Below, one piece after another: positions 27,088 through 37,375 of a DNA stretch of 64,000 nucleotides. The first letter of the stretch is position 1. The number at the start of each line of letters is the position of its first letter. Source of the stretch: Sediminimonas qiaohouensis DSM 21189 (GTDB lineage: Bacteria > Pseudomonadota > Alphaproteobacteria > Rhodobacterales > Rhodobacteraceae); the NCBI RefSeq assembly GCF_000423645.1, contig NZ_AUIJ01000002.1, positions 293,415 through 357,414 of the forward strand, read 5' to 3'. Under the pieces are notes generated by a model. It had not been told where the DNA came from and did not search any database. It was given only the letters and a program-made list of their open reading frames with translations. Position numbers and translations under genes: made by a program.

Positions 27088-28310
27088 CCACCAGGGCCAC
27101 CACGGCCGCGCGGGCGCCGCTGGCCCTGCCGGAGTTCATCGCCCTGATGGCGATGCTGTTTGCCACCATCGCCTTTTCCATCGATTCGATGCTGCCGGCC
27201 CTGCCGGGCATCGGCGACGAGCTAAGCCCCGGCGCGCCCAACCGGGCGCAGCTGATCCTCACCGCGTTCATTTTGGGCATGGGCGCAAGCACCTTCTTCA
27301 TCGGCCCGTTGTCGGATGCCTATGGGCGCAAGCCCGTGCTGCTGGCAGGCTCGGCCCTTTATATCGTGGGGGCGTCGCTAGCCTATATCGCGCCCAGTCT
27401 CGAGTTGATGCTGCTGGCCCGTGTCATCCAGGGCATAGGCGCTGCCGGACCGCGCGTCGTCGGCATGGCGATCATCCGCGATCTCTATGCCGGGCGGCAT
27501 ATGGCGCGCATCATGTCGCTGGTGATGATGGTGTTCACCATCGTTCCCGCCCTTGCGCCCCTTGGCGGCGCCGCGGTGATCGCGCTGGCGGGGTGGCGGG
27601 CGATCTTCGGCTCTTTCATCCTCTTCGCGCTGATCACCGGGCTGTGGCTGGCGCTCAGGCAACCCGAATCATTGCCGCCCGAGCGCCGGCGCGCCTTGAA
27701 GCTGCACGCGATGAAGGCCGCCATGATCGAGATGCTGACCCACCCGACGGTTAAACTGTCGGTGCTGGCGCAGGTGTTCTGCTATGCCACGCTCTTTGTC
27801 ACCATCAGCCTTGTGCAGCCCGTCTTCGACGTGGTGTTTGAGCGCGCCGAGACCTTTCCGCTGTGGTTCGGGGGGCTCGCCGTGATGGCCGCGTCCGCCA
27901 GTTTCCTCAATGCGGCGCTGGTCATGCGGCTGGGCATGCGCCGCCTTGCGACGGTGGCCCTTGCGGTTCAGGCGACGCTTTCGACGGCGATGTCGCTTGC
28001 CTGGCTGATGGGCCTGTCTGGGGATGCGCTTTTTTACGCCTTCCTGATCTGGCTCACGACGGTGTTTTTCCAGATCGGCCTGACACTGGGCAACCTCAAC
28101 GCCATCGCGATGGAGCCGATGGGCCACATCGCGGGCATGGCCGCCAGCGTCATCGGCGCCCTGGGCACAGTCGGCGGCGCCGCGATCGCGATTCCCATCG
28201 GGCTGTTGTTCAACGGCACGCCCTTGCCGCTAACGCTCGGCGCTGGTGGATGCTCGGCCATCGCGCTTGTGGTCATGCTCTGGATGCGTCGGGCCGAACA
28301 ACGGCTGTAG
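27084..28310 (+). CDS. Bcr/CflA-type MFS drug transporter
   Basis: A 408-residue, 12-helix drug:H+ antiporter of the DHA1 group. Motif A is [16 protein letters not shown] between TM2 and TM3, TM1 carries [13 protein letters not shown], and TM4-TM5 has [34 protein letters not shown], all typical of Bcr/CflA proteins that export bicyclomycin, chloramphenicol or other small molecules. It overlaps the channel gene and closes the operon that starts with the acyl-CoA ligase. Confidence 0.9.
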   Translation: MTTRATTAARAPLALPEFIALMAMLFATIAFSIDSMLPALPGIGDELSPGAPNRAQLILTAFILGMGASTFFIGPLSDAYGRKPVLLAGSALYIVGASLAYIAPSLELMLLARVIQGIGAAGPRVVGMAIIRDLYAGRHMARIMSLVMMVFTIVPALAPLGGAAVIALAGWRAIFGSFILFALITGLWLALRQPESLPPERRRALKLHAMKAAMIEMLTHPTVKLSVLAQVFCYATLFVTISLVQPVFDVVFERAETFPLWFGGLAVMAASASFLNAALVMRLGMRRLATVALAVQATLSTAMSLAWLMGLSGDALFYAFLIWLTTVFFQIGLTLGNLNAIAMEPMGHIAGMAASVIGALGTVGGAAIAIPIGLLFNGTPLPLTLGAGGCSAIALVVMLWMRRAEQRL

Positions 28311-28452
28311 CCGCCGCCTGCGCGCACATGCCGACAGACCCGAGGGGATTTTTCGCGGTATACAACCGCATACCATCTTTGCAGTCCCCTCCGATTGCGG
28401 TAAGAGGCGTGCAACCGTACGATTCATAAAATGCAAAAGAAGGAGCCGACAC

Positions 28453-29667
28453 ATGGCCAAGATCAAGGTGGACAACCCCGTCGTCGAGCTCGACGGCGAC
28501 GAAATGACCCGGATCATCTGGGATTTCATCAAAAAAAAGCTGATCCTGCCCTACCTGGATATCGACCTGCTGTATTACGATCTGGGCATCGAAGAGCGCG
28601 ACCGCACCGACGATCAGATCACCGTGGACGCCGCCAACAAGATCAAGGAAGTCGGCGTTGGCGTGAAATGCGCCACCATCACCCCCGATGAACAGCGCGT
28701 CGAGGAGTTCGGCCTCAAGAAGATGTGGCGCAGCCCCAACGGCACGATCCGCAACATCCTGGGCGGCGTGGTGTTCCGCGCGCCGATCATCTGCCAGAAC
28801 GTGCCGCGCCTTGTGCCCGGCTGGACAAAGCCCATCGTCATTGGCCGCCACGCCTTCGGCGATCAATACCGCGCCACCGACATGAAATTCCCCGGACCCG
28901 GCAAACTGTCGATGAAGTTCGTAGGCGAAGACGGCAAAGTGATCGAGCACGAGGTCTATGACGCCCCCTCCGCAGGGGTCTACATGGGCATGTATAACCT
29001 CGATCAGTCGATCTATGACTTTGCCCGCGCGTCGATGAACTACGGCCTGAAAATGGGCTGGCCGGTCTACCTGTCGACCAAGAACACGATCATGAAAGTG
29101 TATGACGGCCGCTTCAAGGACATTTTTGAGGAGGTCTACCAGACCGAATTCAAGGAAGAGTTCGAAAAGCTGGGCATCACCTATGAGCACCGCCTGATCG
29201 ACGACATGGTCGCCAGCGCGATGAAATGGTCGGGCGGCTATGTCTGGGCTTGCAAGAACTACGACGGCGACGTGCAATCCGACACCGTCGCGCAGGGTTT
29301 TGGCTCGCTTGGCCTGATGACCAGCCAGCTGATGACCCCCGATGGCCAGATCATGGAGGCCGAGGCCGCCCACGGCACCGTCACCCGCCACTACCGCCAG
29401 CACCAGAAGGGCGAGGAAACCTCGACCAACTCCATCGCCTCGATCTACGCATGGACCGGCGGGCTCAAGCACCGTGCCAAGCTTGACGGCAACGAAAAGC
29501 TCAAGATCTTCGCCGAAACGCTTGAGCGCGTCGTGGTGGAAACCGTCGAATCCGGCTTCATGACCAAGGATCTGGCGCTTCTGGTCGGTCCCGATCAGAA
29601 ATGGCTCACCACCATGGGCTTTCTTGAAAAGGTTGACGAGAACCTCAACAAGTCGCTCACCGTTTGA
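28453..29667 (+). CDS. icd: NADP-dependent isocitrate dehydrogenase
   Basis: TCA-cycle enzyme converting isocitrate to 2-oxoglutarate with NADPH formation. AAGGAG lies seven bases before the ATG at 28453; longer frames upstream are rejected. The 404 residues match the eukaryotic-type (subfamily II) homodimeric NADP-IDH common in alphaproteobacteria. Signatures include [59 protein letters not shown] and the NADP region [13 protein letters not shown] strong hairpin follows 50 bases after the stop. Confidence 0.98.
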   Translation: MAKIKVDNPVVELDGDEMTRIIWDFIKKKLILPYLDIDLLYYDLGIEERDRTDDQITVDAANKIKEVGVGVKCATITPDEQRVEEFGLKKMWRSPNGTIRNILGGVVFRAPIICQNVPRLVPGWTKPIVIGRHAFGDQYRATDMKFPGPGKLSMKFVGEDGKVIEHEVYDAPSAGVYMGMYNLDQSIYDFARASMNYGLKMGWPVYLSTKNTIMKVYDGRFKDIFEEVYQTEFKEEFEKLGITYEHRLIDDMVASAMKWSGGYVWACKNYDGDVQSDTVAQGFGSLGLMTSQLMTPDGQIMEAEAAHGTVTRHYRQHQKGEETSTNSIASIYAWTGGLKHRAKLDGNEKLKIFAETLERVVVETVESGFMTKDLALLVGPDQKWLTTMGFLEKVDENLNKSLTV

Positions 29668-29715
29668 TCCAACCCCGCCAAAGGGATGCACCGCATCTCC
29701 GGCTCGGACATCAAG

Positions 29716-29743
29716 ACAAGGGGGCCATCCGTGGCCCCCTTGT
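29716..29743 (+). terminator. Terminator hairpin after icd
   Basis: A perfect 12-bp stem ACAAGGGGGCCA / TGGCCCCCTTGT closes a TCCG tetraloop. Only a short T-poor tail follows, but stem stability and position argue for termination. Confidence 0.65.
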
Positions 29744-29795
29744 GACTTGAAACGGCCGCCTCAGCAGGCCCGCAACACCAAGGGAGAGCAGCACC

Positions 29796-30419
29796 ATGGC
29801 CAAAACCGGCACCCCCGCACCCGATGCGCAGCGCCATGGCATCATCGCCGATATCCAGGGCCTTGTGTTCGGCACCGCGATGGCGGCCACCGCGGTGACG
29901 ATCCTGACGCATCTTGGCCTTGTCACGGGGCAGACCGCGGGGCTGGCGGTGCTTCTGTCCTATGTGACGGGATATTCGTTCGGACCGATATTCTTCCTGG
30001 TGAACCTGCCGTTCTACTGGCTGGGGCTGCGGCGCATGGGGCTGGCGTTCACGCTCAAGACATTTGCCGCGGTGGGGCTCTTGTCGATCTTCAGCATGCT
30101 GATCCCCGACTGGTTCTCGATCGCGCACCTTGCGCCGGTGCCCGGCGCGATCCTGTTCGGGATGATGACCGGCGCCGGGCTCCTGGCCCTGTTTCGACAC
30201 GGCGCCAGCCTCGGCGGGGTGGGTATCCTGGCGCTTTACCTGCAAGACGCCACCGGGTTTCGCGCCGGATATACGCAACTGCTGTTCGACGCGGCCCTGT
30301 TCACCGTGGCGTTTTTCGTGATAGACACGCCCGCCCTGGCGCTTTCGGTGCTAGGGGCTGTCGTCGTCAACCTGACCATCGCGATCAATCACCGCCGCGA
30401 CTGGTACGTCGCGACCTGA
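29796..30419 (+). CDS. YitT-family (DUF161) membrane protein
   Basis: A 207-residue protein with five or six hydrophobic helices and the repeated YitT-type glycine motif (LSYVTGYSFGPIFFLVNLPFYWLGLRRMGLAFTLKT; LFRHGASLGGVGILALYL). It lacks the C-terminal DUF2179 domain found in the longer Bacillus YitT proteins. Its function is unknown. A tidy Shine-Dalgarno (GGGAGAG) precedes the ATG. The SMR gene follows after 13 bases, so the two form an operon. Confidence 0.85.
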   Translation: MAKTGTPAPDAQRHGIIADIQGLVFGTAMAATAVTILTHLGLVTGQTAGLAVLLSYVTGYSFGPIFFLVNLPFYWLGLRRMGLAFTLKTFAAVGLLSIFSMLIPDWFSIAHLAPVPGAILFGMMTGAGLLALFRHGASLGGVGILALYLQDATGFRAGYTQLLFDAALFTVAFFVIDTPALALSVLGAVVVNLTIAINHRRDWYVAT

Positions 30420-30432
30420 CGGAGGCGTATCC

Positions 30433-30762
30433 ATGACCTACCTGATCCTGTTCCTCGCCGTCGCCGCCGAGACCATCGGCACCTCCGCGCTACAGGCCAG
30501 CCAGCAATTCACGCGCCCCTTGCCATCGGTCGTCGTGGTGGTGTCTTACGGGCTGAGCTTCTGGCTCTTGTCCCTGACCCTCAAGGTGATGCCGGTGGGT
30601 GTTGTCTATGCGCTCTGGGCCGGGCTTGGCATCGTCCTGATCGCGCTGATCGGGTTCACCGTTTTCGGTCAACGCCTCGATTGGCCGGCGGTTCTGGGCA
30701 TGGCGCTGATTCTTGGCGGTATCCTGATCATCCATCTGTATTCAAATACCGCGCCGCACTGA
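30433..30762 (+). CDS. SMR-family small multidrug efflux protein (EmrE-like)
   Basis: 109 residues with four helices. The essential Glu14 in TM1 (AAETIGTSAL) is present, as are the TM3 signature VVYALWAGLGIVLIALIG and TM4 VLGMALILGGILIIH. SMR proteins work as antiparallel dimers exchanging protons for quaternary cations or guanidinium. The Glu/Trp/Gly pattern fits either the Qac/EmrE or the Gdx subgroup, so the substrate is open. The CCCGCGGCCGCGGG palindrome at 30777-30790 lies just after the stop. Confidence 0.92.
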   Translation: MTYLILFLAVAAETIGTSALQASQQFTRPLPSVVVVVSYGLSFWLLSLTLKVMPVGVVYALWAGLGIVLIALIGFTVFGQRLDWPAVLGMALILGGILIIHLYSNTAPH

Positions 30763-30835
30763 GGCATTCGCCCGGACCCGCGGCCGCGGGAAAGGGCGGC
30801 GCACACCCCGCGCGCCGCGCTCCTCCCGCTGCGCC

Positions 30836-31708
30836 TCAGGCCAAGGCCCGCAGGCGTTTGATCAGGCTGGAAGTATCCCAACGGCCGCCGCCCATGGCCT
30901 GCACGTCCTTGTAGAACTGATCGATCAACGCGGTGACAGGCATGCTCGCGCCCATCTCATCCCCGGCCGACAGGCAAATCCCCAGATCCTTGCGCATCCA
31001 GTCGACGGCAAAGCCATGATCGAACTCATCGTCGATCATGGTGGCGTGCCGATTGTCCATCTGCCAACTTCCCGCCGCGCCCTGGCTGATCACCTCGACA
31101 ACGGCATGCCCATCCAGACCGGCCTTCTCGGCGAAGTGCAGCGATTCCGACAACCCCTGCAACAGGCCGGCAATCGCGATCTGGTTGCACATCTTGGTCA
31201 TCTGCCCGGCGCCCGATGCACCGATCCGGCGGCACATCTTGGCATAGGCGGCAATCACCGGCTCGGCGGTGTCGTAGGCCGACGCGTCGCCGCCGCACAT
31301 GACCGACAGCGCACCGTTTTCCGCGCCCGCCTGACCGCCCGAGATGGGCGCATCCACGAACGAGACGCCCCGCTCTTGCGCCGCCTCGTACAACTCGCGT
31401 GTGACCTTGGCCGATACCGTCGTGTGATCCACGAAAATCGCCCCCTCGGACATCCCCGCGAACGCGCCCTCCTCGCCAAGGCAGACGCTGCGAAGGTCGT
31501 CGTCATTGCCGACGCAGGCCATCACGATCTCCGCGCCTTTTGCTGCCTCACGCGGGGTATCGGCCCTCTCGCCGCCATGCTCGGCCACCCATTTTTCGGC
31601 CTTCGCAGCGGTCCGGTTATACACCGTCATCTGGTGGCCCTTTGCCTGAAGATGCCCGGCCATCGGGTACCCCATCACGCCAAGCCCGAGAAATGCCAAT
31701 TTCGCCAT
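30836..31708 (-). CDS. Beta-hydroxyacid dehydrogenase (3-hydroxyisobutyrate dehydrogenase family)
   Basis: NAD(P)-dependent oxidoreductase of 290 residues. From the ATG at 31708 (AGGGGATGG upstream) it begins with a Rossmann loop FLGLGVMGYPMAG. It also has DAPISGGQAGAENGALSVMCGG (substrate loop) and the catalytic Lys in GQMTKMCNQIAI (~residue 170). The family includes 3-hydroxyisobutyrate, tartronate semialdehyde and glyoxylate/succinic semialdehyde reductases; sequence alone does not separate them. The gene is divergent from the penicillin-acylase gene with an 80-base spacer. Confidence 0.88.
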   Translation of the reverse strand: MAKLAFLGLGVMGYPMAGHLQAKGHQMTVYNRTAAKAEKWVAEHGGERADTPREAAKGAEIVMACVGNDDDLRSVCLGEEGAFAGMSEGAIFVDHTTVSAKVTRELYEAAQERGVSFVDAPISGGQAGAENGALSVMCGGDASAYDTAEPVIAAYAKMCRRIGASGAGQMTKMCNQIAIAGLLQGLSESLHFAEKAGLDGHAVVEVISQGAAGSWQMDNRHATMIDDEFDHGFAVDWMRKDLGICLSAGDEMGASMPVTALIDQFYKDVQAMGGGRWDTSSLIKRLRALA

Positions 31709-31788
31709 TTTTCCATCCCCTTGCATTTGTGTCTCAGCCAATTTGTGGCTAGCAAGAGAGGCAATGGCAAGGCCCACGGGGGATTTTC

Positions 31789-34275
31789 ATGCTGCGTCTC
31801 ATAAAGTGGCTTTTGCGGATCGCGGCGGCAATGGTCGTTCTGATCGTTGTCGTGATCGCCGGCGTCTACTACCTGGCGTCCCGGTCCCTGCCCGAATACG
31901 ACAAGACGCTGCACGTGGATGGGCTGTCGGCCCCGGTGCAGATCGTGCGCGATCACTCCAACGTGCCGCACATCTTCGGCGACGAGGACGCAGGCGACGC
32001 AAGCGTGTTCTTCGGGCTTGGCTACGCACATGCACAGGACCGCCTGTGGCAGATGACAACCATGCGGCGCACGGCGCAGGGCCGCCTGTCCGAGGTATTC
32101 GGCACGCGCACCCTCAAGATAGACAAGCTGTTGCGGCGGCTTGATCTTTATAAGCTCGCGCAAAGATCCGTCAGCGCACTGGACGATGACACCCTGACCG
32201 CGCTCAACGCCTATGCAAAGGGCGTGAACGCCCGGCTTGAGGAAATCAACAGCGGCGCCAAGGGCCGGGGGGCGCCCGAGATGTTCCTGTTCGACGCCCC
32301 CGTCGCCCCGTGGCAGCCCGCCGATACCGTCGCGATGCTCAAGCTGATGGCGCTACAACTATCGGGCCACCTATCTGAGGAGGTCATTCGCGCGCGTACA
32401 AGCCTTGCCCTGCAAGACCCCGATCGCCTGTCCGATATCCTGCCCGACGCGCCCGGCAGCGGCATCGCCGCCCTTCCCGACTATGCCGCGCTGTTCAACA
32501 GCAGCGATTTGCCACGCAACACCGCCCGCGTGACCCCGCCCCTTGATCCGCTGTCGCCGGTCAGGGCGCGGCCCTTCGCCGGCGCCTCGAACGCGTGGGC
32601 CGCCGCACCCGATCGCTCTGCCGCGGGCGGCACCTTGCTGGCCAGCGATCCGCACCTTGGGCTAAGCGCCCCGTCGATATGGTATCTCGCGCGGCTGGAG
32701 CTGAGCAGCGGCGGCGTGATCGGCGGCACCATCCCGGGCATCCCCGTGGTCCTGTCCGGCCGGTCCGAGGACCTGGGCTGGGGCATCACCTCATCTTACC
32801 TCGACGATCAGGACGTCCTGATCGAAAAGCTGAACCCCGACAATCCCGAGCAATACAAGACGCCGGACGGGTTCAAGCCGTTCCGCACCGCCAAATCCAT
32901 CATCCAGATCAAGGATGCGGCCCCCGTCACCCTGACCCTACGTTGGAGCGATAACGGCCCAATCCTGCCGGGAAGCCACTACAATCTGGAAAGCGTGACG
33001 CCCAAGGGGCATGTCGCGGCCCTGTCTTGGACGGCGCTTAGCGACCAGGACACCACCATTCAGGCTGCGCTGCGCATGATGCGCACCCGCACCGTGCAGG
33101 ATGCGCTGGCGAGCGCCGAGCAGTACATAGCGCCGTCGCAGAACCTCGTCGTTGCCGATGGCGTCCAGATCGCCATGAAAACCATTGGCGCCAACCCGCG
33201 CCGCGCCGCCGCACACCAAAGCAAGGGCCGCATTCCCAGCCCCGGGTGGGTGGAAAGCAATCGCTGGCAGGGCACCCTGCCCTACGCATCCAACCCCGAG
33301 TTCCTCAACCCCGGCGGCGGTATCGTCGGGAACACCAACAACAAGACCGTCGATCGGCCATTTCCCATGCATGTCAGCTTTCACTGGGGCGACAGCCAGC
33401 GCATCCAACGCTGGCGCCGCCTGATGCAGGCACGGCAGGTGCATACCCGCGACAGCTTCATCGAGGCGCAGCTCGACACCGTCAGCTTTACCGCGCGCGC
33501 GCTTCTTCCGCTGGTCGGCGCCGATCTGTGGTTCACCGGCGAAGCCGCCCCCGACGGCACGCCAGAGCGCCGCCGTCAGCGCGCGCTGACGCTTCTTGCC
33601 GACTGGAACGGCGAGATGAACGAGCATCTGCCAGAACCGCTGATCTACGCGGCATGGATGCGTGCGTTGCAAGATCGCCTGATCCGCGACGAGCTGGGCC
33701 CGCTGGCGCGCGATTTCACCCATGTCGAGCCCCTGTTCATCGAACGCGTCTACCGCGACGTGGATGGCGCGGCGGTCTGGTGCGACGTGATCCAAAGCGC
33801 GCCCGAGGAAACATGCACCGACATGGCGCGCCTTGCCTTGGACGATGCCCTTACATGGCTTGAGGAAACTTATGGCACCACGCTGGAATCGCTTCGCTGG
33901 GGCAACGCCCACCAGGCCACGCACGACCACCCCACCTTGGGCGAGGTACCGGTGCTGCGCTACTTCGTGAACATCCGCCAATCAACCTCCGGCGGTGACA
34001 ATACCCTGCTCAGGGGCCGAACACGCGGCGGCGATGGCAGCGATGCGTTCCAAAACGTGCATGGCGCGGGGTATCGCGGCGTTTATGATTTCACCGATCC
34101 CGACAGTTCGGTCTTTATCACCTCGACGGGCCAATCGGGCCATTTCCTGTCGCGGTTCTACGACAACCTGGGCACGCTGTGGCGCCGGGGGGAGTATATC
34201 CCGATGTCGCTTGACGCGGACCTGGCCCGCGCCGCCACCGTCGGCATCACCCACCTGCGCCCCAAATCCCCTTGA
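31789..34275 (+). CDS. Penicillin acylase family Ntn hydrolase
   Basis: An 828-residue precursor of the S45 family, which is cleaved autocatalytically into alpha and beta chains and hydrolyses amides such as beta-lactam side chains or acyl-homoserine lactones. One N-terminal transmembrane helix (residues ~5-30) anchors or exports it to the periplasm. The alpha-chain signature VPHIFGDEDAGDASVFFGLGYAHAQDRLWQM is present. The new beta-chain N-terminal nucleophile is Ser267 in FAGASNAW, followed by SDPHLGLSAPSIWY and the oxyanion-type GNTNN segment. Acyl specificity is unknown. Confidence 0.92.
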   Translation: MLRLIKWLLRIAAAMVVLIVVVIAGVYYLASRSLPEYDKTLHVDGLSAPVQIVRDHSNVPHIFGDEDAGDASVFFGLGYAHAQDRLWQMTTMRRTAQGRLSEVFGTRTLKIDKLLRRLDLYKLAQRSVSALDDDTLTALNAYAKGVNARLEEINSGAKGRGAPEMFLFDAPVAPWQPADTVAMLKLMALQLSGHLSEEVIRARTSLALQDPDRLSDILPDAPGSGIAALPDYAALFNSSDLPRNTARVTPPLDPLSPVRARPFAGASNAWAAAPDRSAAGGTLLASDPHLGLSAPSIWYLARLELSSGGVIGGTIPGIPVVLSGRSEDLGWGITSSYLDDQDVLIEKLNPDNPEQYKTPDGFKPFRTAKSIIQIKDAAPVTLTLRWSDNGPILPGSHYNLESVTPKGHVAALSWTALSDQDTTIQAALRMMRTRTVQDALASAEQYIAPSQNLVVADGVQIAMKTIGANPRRAAAHQSKGRIPSPGWVESNRWQGTLPYASNPEFLNPGGGIVGNTNNKTVDRPFPMHVSFHWGDSQRIQRWRRLMQARQVHTRDSFIEAQLDTVSFTARALLPLVGADLWFTGEAAPDGTPERRRQRALTLLADWNGEMNEHLPEPLIYAAWMRALQDRLIRDELGPLARDFTHVEPLFIERVYRDVDGAAVWCDVIQSAPEETCTDMARLALDDALTWLEETYGTTLESLRWGNAHQATHDHPTLGEVPVLRYFVNIRQSTSGGDNTLLRGRTRGGDGSDAFQNVHGAGYRGVYDFTDPDSSVFITSTGQSGHFLSRFYDNLGTLWRRGEYIPMSLDADLARAATVGITHLRPKSP

Positions 34276-34437
34276 CGGTCTGCGCCTGACACAAAAGGAT
34301 GCGAAAACCCTGTCGCGGATTGACCAACCTGTCGCGTTCAGGACGGACCGGCAGGCACGCCGATTGCTAGCCGGCGAATAACGCCCGCCGCCGCCTGGGT
34401 TTTTTCCCAAGCGAGCAACGATAAGGAGGTCAGTCCC

Positions 34438-35694
34438 ATGTTTCAGGTGCTCGCAGCCGTCTGGGCGTTGTTGCTGGGCATGGCGCTCATCATGATCGGC
34501 AACGGCATGCAGGCAACCCTGATCGGTGTGCGCGGCGATATCGAGGGGTTCTCGACATTCGAGCTATCGGTAATCACCTCGGGGTATTTCGTTGGCTTCC
34601 TGGCGGGATCGCGCCTTACGCCCGAACTGATCCGCCGTGTCGGGCATGTGCGCGTGTTCGCCGCTCTGGCCTCGTTCCTGTCCGCAGGCCTCATCGCCCT
34701 GCCGGTCCTGGCTGAGCCGTGGGCGTGGACGCTTTTGCGCGTAGCGCTGGGGTTTTGCCTGTCGGGCGTTTACGTGACCGCCGAAAGCTGGCTCAACAAC
34801 GCCGCCACAAACGAGACCCGCGGCCAGACGCTGTCGGCCTACATGATCGCGCAGATGCTTGGCATGGTGGCGGCGCAAGGGCTTATGAACGTGGGCGATG
34901 CGGGGGGCTTCGTGCTGTTCATCCTGCCCTCGATCCTTGTTTCGCTGGCGGTGGCGCCGATCCTTTTGTCGATCTCGCCCACGCCCGCGTTCGATACCGC
35001 CAAGCCGATGCGCCTGACGACGCTGTTCATCAACTCCCCGCTGGCGGCGGTCGGGATGATGATTCTCGGCGGTGTCTTTGCCGCGCAATTCGGCATGGCG
35101 TCGGTCTACGGTGCCGCGGCGGGGCTGAGCGTCGGACAGATATCCACCTTCATCGCGATGATCTTCACCGGATCGCTGGTACTGCAATACCCGATCGGCT
35201 GGCTGTCCGACCGCATGGATCGCCGCGTGCTGATCTGCGGCGTGTCGGTGGTCGGCGCAGGCGTGGGACTTGCCGGGTTCCTGTCGGGCTCGGCCTACCC
35301 GGTATTGCTGATCATAGCGTTCGTCTTTGGCGGCATGACAAATCCGCTTTATTCGCTGTTCATCGCCTATGCCAACGACTTCCTGGAAATCGAGGATATG
35401 CCCGCCGCCTCTGGCGGGCTGGTATTCATTTACGGGCTGGGCGCGATCACCGGGCCGATCGTAACCGGGCAATTGATGTCATGGGTCGGCCCCAAGGGGT
35501 TCTGGCTGTTCGTGATGCTTTTGTTCTTCGCCATCGCCGCCTACGCGCTTTGGCGCATGACGCGCCGCGCCTCGGTGCCTGTCGATGAAACGGGGGCCTA
35601 TGTCGGCGTCAGCCCCACGGCCTCGCCCGTGGCGGTCAGCGCGGCGCAGGACTGGTATATCGAACAGGCCGAAGAGCAGGACGCGCAGGACTGA
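34438..35694 (+). CDS. MFS transporter (YcaD/UMF-like)
   Basis: A 418-residue, 12-helix major facilitator with an excellent AAGGAGG ribosome site. Landmarks are NGMQATLIGVRGDIEGFSTFELSVITSGYFVGFLAGSR in TM1-2, GVYVTAESWLNN in TM4 and the TM8-9 motif A copy GWLSDRMDRRVLI. This pattern fits the YcaD-type MFS subgroup of uncertain substrate. A 30-residue hydrophilic C-terminal tail follows the last helix. It converges on hflX with a 20-base gap. Confidence 0.88.
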   Translation: MFQVLAAVWALLLGMALIMIGNGMQATLIGVRGDIEGFSTFELSVITSGYFVGFLAGSRLTPELIRRVGHVRVFAALASFLSAGLIALPVLAEPWAWTLLRVALGFCLSGVYVTAESWLNNAATNETRGQTLSAYMIAQMLGMVAAQGLMNVGDAGGFVLFILPSILVSLAVAPILLSISPTPAFDTAKPMRLTTLFINSPLAAVGMMILGGVFAAQFGMASVYGAAAGLSVGQISTFIAMIFTGSLVLQYPIGWLSDRMDRRVLICGVSVVGAGVGLAGFLSGSAYPVLLIIAFVFGGMTNPLYSLFIAYANDFLEIEDMPAASGGLVFIYGLGAITGPIVTGQLMSWVGPKGFWLFVMLLFFAIAAYALWRMTRRASVPVDETGAYVGVSPTASPVAVSAAQDWYIEQAEEQDAQD

Positions 35695-35714
35695 CCCCCC
35701 GCGCACGCTCGCAC

Positions 35715-36992
35715 TCACATCTCGCGGAAATCTTTCTCCTGCCGCGCAGTCCAGCGCACCGAAAGATCAAACCCCTCGTCGGTCTGCGTCTCGCTCTCGA
35801 TCACACCCTGCTGGTGCAGCCAGGCGCGCTTGCGGCTGTCCTCGTATGGCAGATGCAAATGGGTCACGTGCCGTTCGGCCTCCAAGGCGCGGGCGGCCAT
35901 CTGCAGGAATGCCTCCATCCCCTCGCCGGTGATCGCCGACATCGCGCAGGTGTCGGGCCTGCGGGCGGCGCGCACCATCTCCGCCTCTTTCTCGGCGGGG
36001 GGCAATTGGTCGATCTTGTTCCACACCTCGATCAGCGGCGTCGCCCCCTTCACCCCCAAGGATGCAAGGATGTCGCGCACATCACCCGCTTGCGCATCGC
36101 TTTCGGGGTGGCTGATGTCGCGCACATGCACGATCAGGTCCGCTTCCAGAACCTCCTCAAGCGTAGCGCGGAACGACGCGACCAGCTCCGTCGGCAGATC
36201 GCTGATGAACCCCACCGTGTCCGACAAGATCACCTCGGGGCCGCCCCCCTGCAGGCGCACGGCCCGCATCGTCGGGTCGAGCGTCGCAAACAGCATGTCC
36301 TTGGCCATCACTTCGGCGCCGGTCAAGCGGTTGAAAAGGGTCGATTTTCCCGCATTGGTGTAGCCCACCAACGCAACCACCGGATAGGGCACCTTGGCCC
36401 GCGCCGCACGGTGCAGCTTGCGCGTCTTCACGACCTTCTCAAGCTGACGGCGAATGCGGACGATCTGCTCGTCGATGGCGCGGCGGTCCGCCTCGATCTG
36501 CGTCTCGCCCGGCCCCCCCACGAATCCCAGCCCGCCGCGCTGCCGTTCAAGGTGGGTCCAGGCCCGCACAAGCCGCGTGCGCTGATACTTCAGGGCGGCC
36601 ATCTCGACCTGCAAAACACCCTCGCGCGTGCGCGCCCGGTGCGAGAATATCTCAAGGATCAGCCCCGTACGATCCAACAGCTTGACGTTCCACGCCTTTT
36701 CCAGGTTGCGTTGCTGCACTGGCGTCACCGGCCCGTCAACCAGAACCAGGTGCACCTCCTCGGCCGCAAGTTGCGCCTTGATCTCGTCGATCTTGCCGGT
36801 GCCGAACAGGTGCCCCGGATGCGCCCGCGACAGCGGCACAACCTGCGCCCCGACCACCTCCAGCCCCGGAAGGGCATGCGCCAGCGACACCGCCTCGTCC
36901 AGCGCGTAACTCGGCTCGCGGCGCTCTTTGTCGGTTTTCAGGTCGGGATGCAGCACCCATGTCCGCGTTGCGACGCGGTCTTCGTCAATCAA
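35715..36992 (-). CDS. hflX: Ribosome-associated GTPase HflX
   Basis: HflX binds the 50S subunit and splits stalled ribosomes under stress. The 425-residue protein has the N-terminal HflX domain ([33 protein letters not shown]), the Gly-rich linker [13 protein letters not shown], and the G domain with G1 [12 protein letters not shown]3 DTVGF and G4 NKID. The frame opens with a TTG that overlaps the hfq stop (TTGA); no ATG fits the conserved N-terminus, so a TTG start coupled to hfq translation is proposed. This is the last gene of the ntr-trk-hfq run. Confidence 0.95.
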   Translation of the reverse strand: MIDEDRVATRTWVLHPDLKTDKERREPSYALDEAVSLAHALPGLEVVGAQVVPLSRAHPGHLFGTGKIDEIKAQLAAEEVHLVLVDGPVTPVQQRNLEKAWNVKLLDRTGLILEIFSHRARTREGVLQVEMAALKYQRTRLVRAWTHLERQRGGLGFVGGPGETQIEADRRAIDEQIVRIRRQLEKVVKTRKLHRAARAKVPYPVVALVGYTNAGKSTLFNRLTGAEVMAKDMLFATLDPTMRAVRLQGGGPEVILSDTVGFISDLPTELVASFRATLEEVLEADLIVHVRDISHPESDAQAGDVRDILASLGVKGATPLIEVWNKIDQLPPAEKEAEMVRAARRPDTCAMSAITGEGMEAFLQMAARALEAERHVTHLHLPYEDSRKRAWLHQQGVIESETQTDEGFDLSVRWTARQEKDFREM

Positions 36993-37228
36993 TTGGACTC
37001 GTCACCGTCATACAGGTTGATGGGTTGGGCGGGCATGATCGTGGAAATCGCGTGTTTGTAGACCAGTTGCGATTGCCCATCCCGGCGCAGCAGGACACAG
37101 AAATTGTCAAACCAGGTGATAACCCCTTGCAGCTTTACCCCGTTGATCAGGAAAATCGTAACCGGGATTTTCGTTTTTCTTGTGTGATTAAGAAATGCGT
37201 CCTGAAGATTCTGTCTATCGGAAGCCAT
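36989..37228 (-). CDS. hfq: RNA chaperone Hfq
   Basis: A 79-residue Sm-like protein forming hexamers that pair sRNAs with mRNAs. The Sm1 motif is [27 protein letters not shown] and Sm2 YKHAISTI; proximal-face residues QNLQDAFLN are conserved. Its C-terminal tail is short (DGDESN), usual for alphaproteobacteria. It lies upstream of hflX with overlapping stop and start, and 147 bases downstream of trkH, enough for an own promoter. Confidence 0.97.
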   Translation of the reverse strand: MASDRQNLQDAFLNHTRKTKIPVTIFLINGVKLQGVITWFDNFCVLLRRDGQSQLVYKHAISTIMPAQPINLYDGDESN

Positions 37229-37375
37229 TGGAAACCCTTTATTCTTGCCTGCCAGAACCGGCCAGGTACCAACGCCCGAACCGGTCTGCTTTTAACCGAG
37301 TATGTCGCGCCATGACGCGAGTTTCCAGCCCCAAATTAACGTGGATATTCCGACACTAATCAATGCACGGGGCCG

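Noticed and set aside
28273..29691. 472-codon minus-strand frame opposite icd
   Set aside because: Composition mirrors icd codon third positions; no recognisable motif.
30777..30790. 14-bp GC palindrome after the SMR gene as a terminator
   Set aside because: It has no loop and no U-tract, and could arise by chance in very GC-rich DNA.
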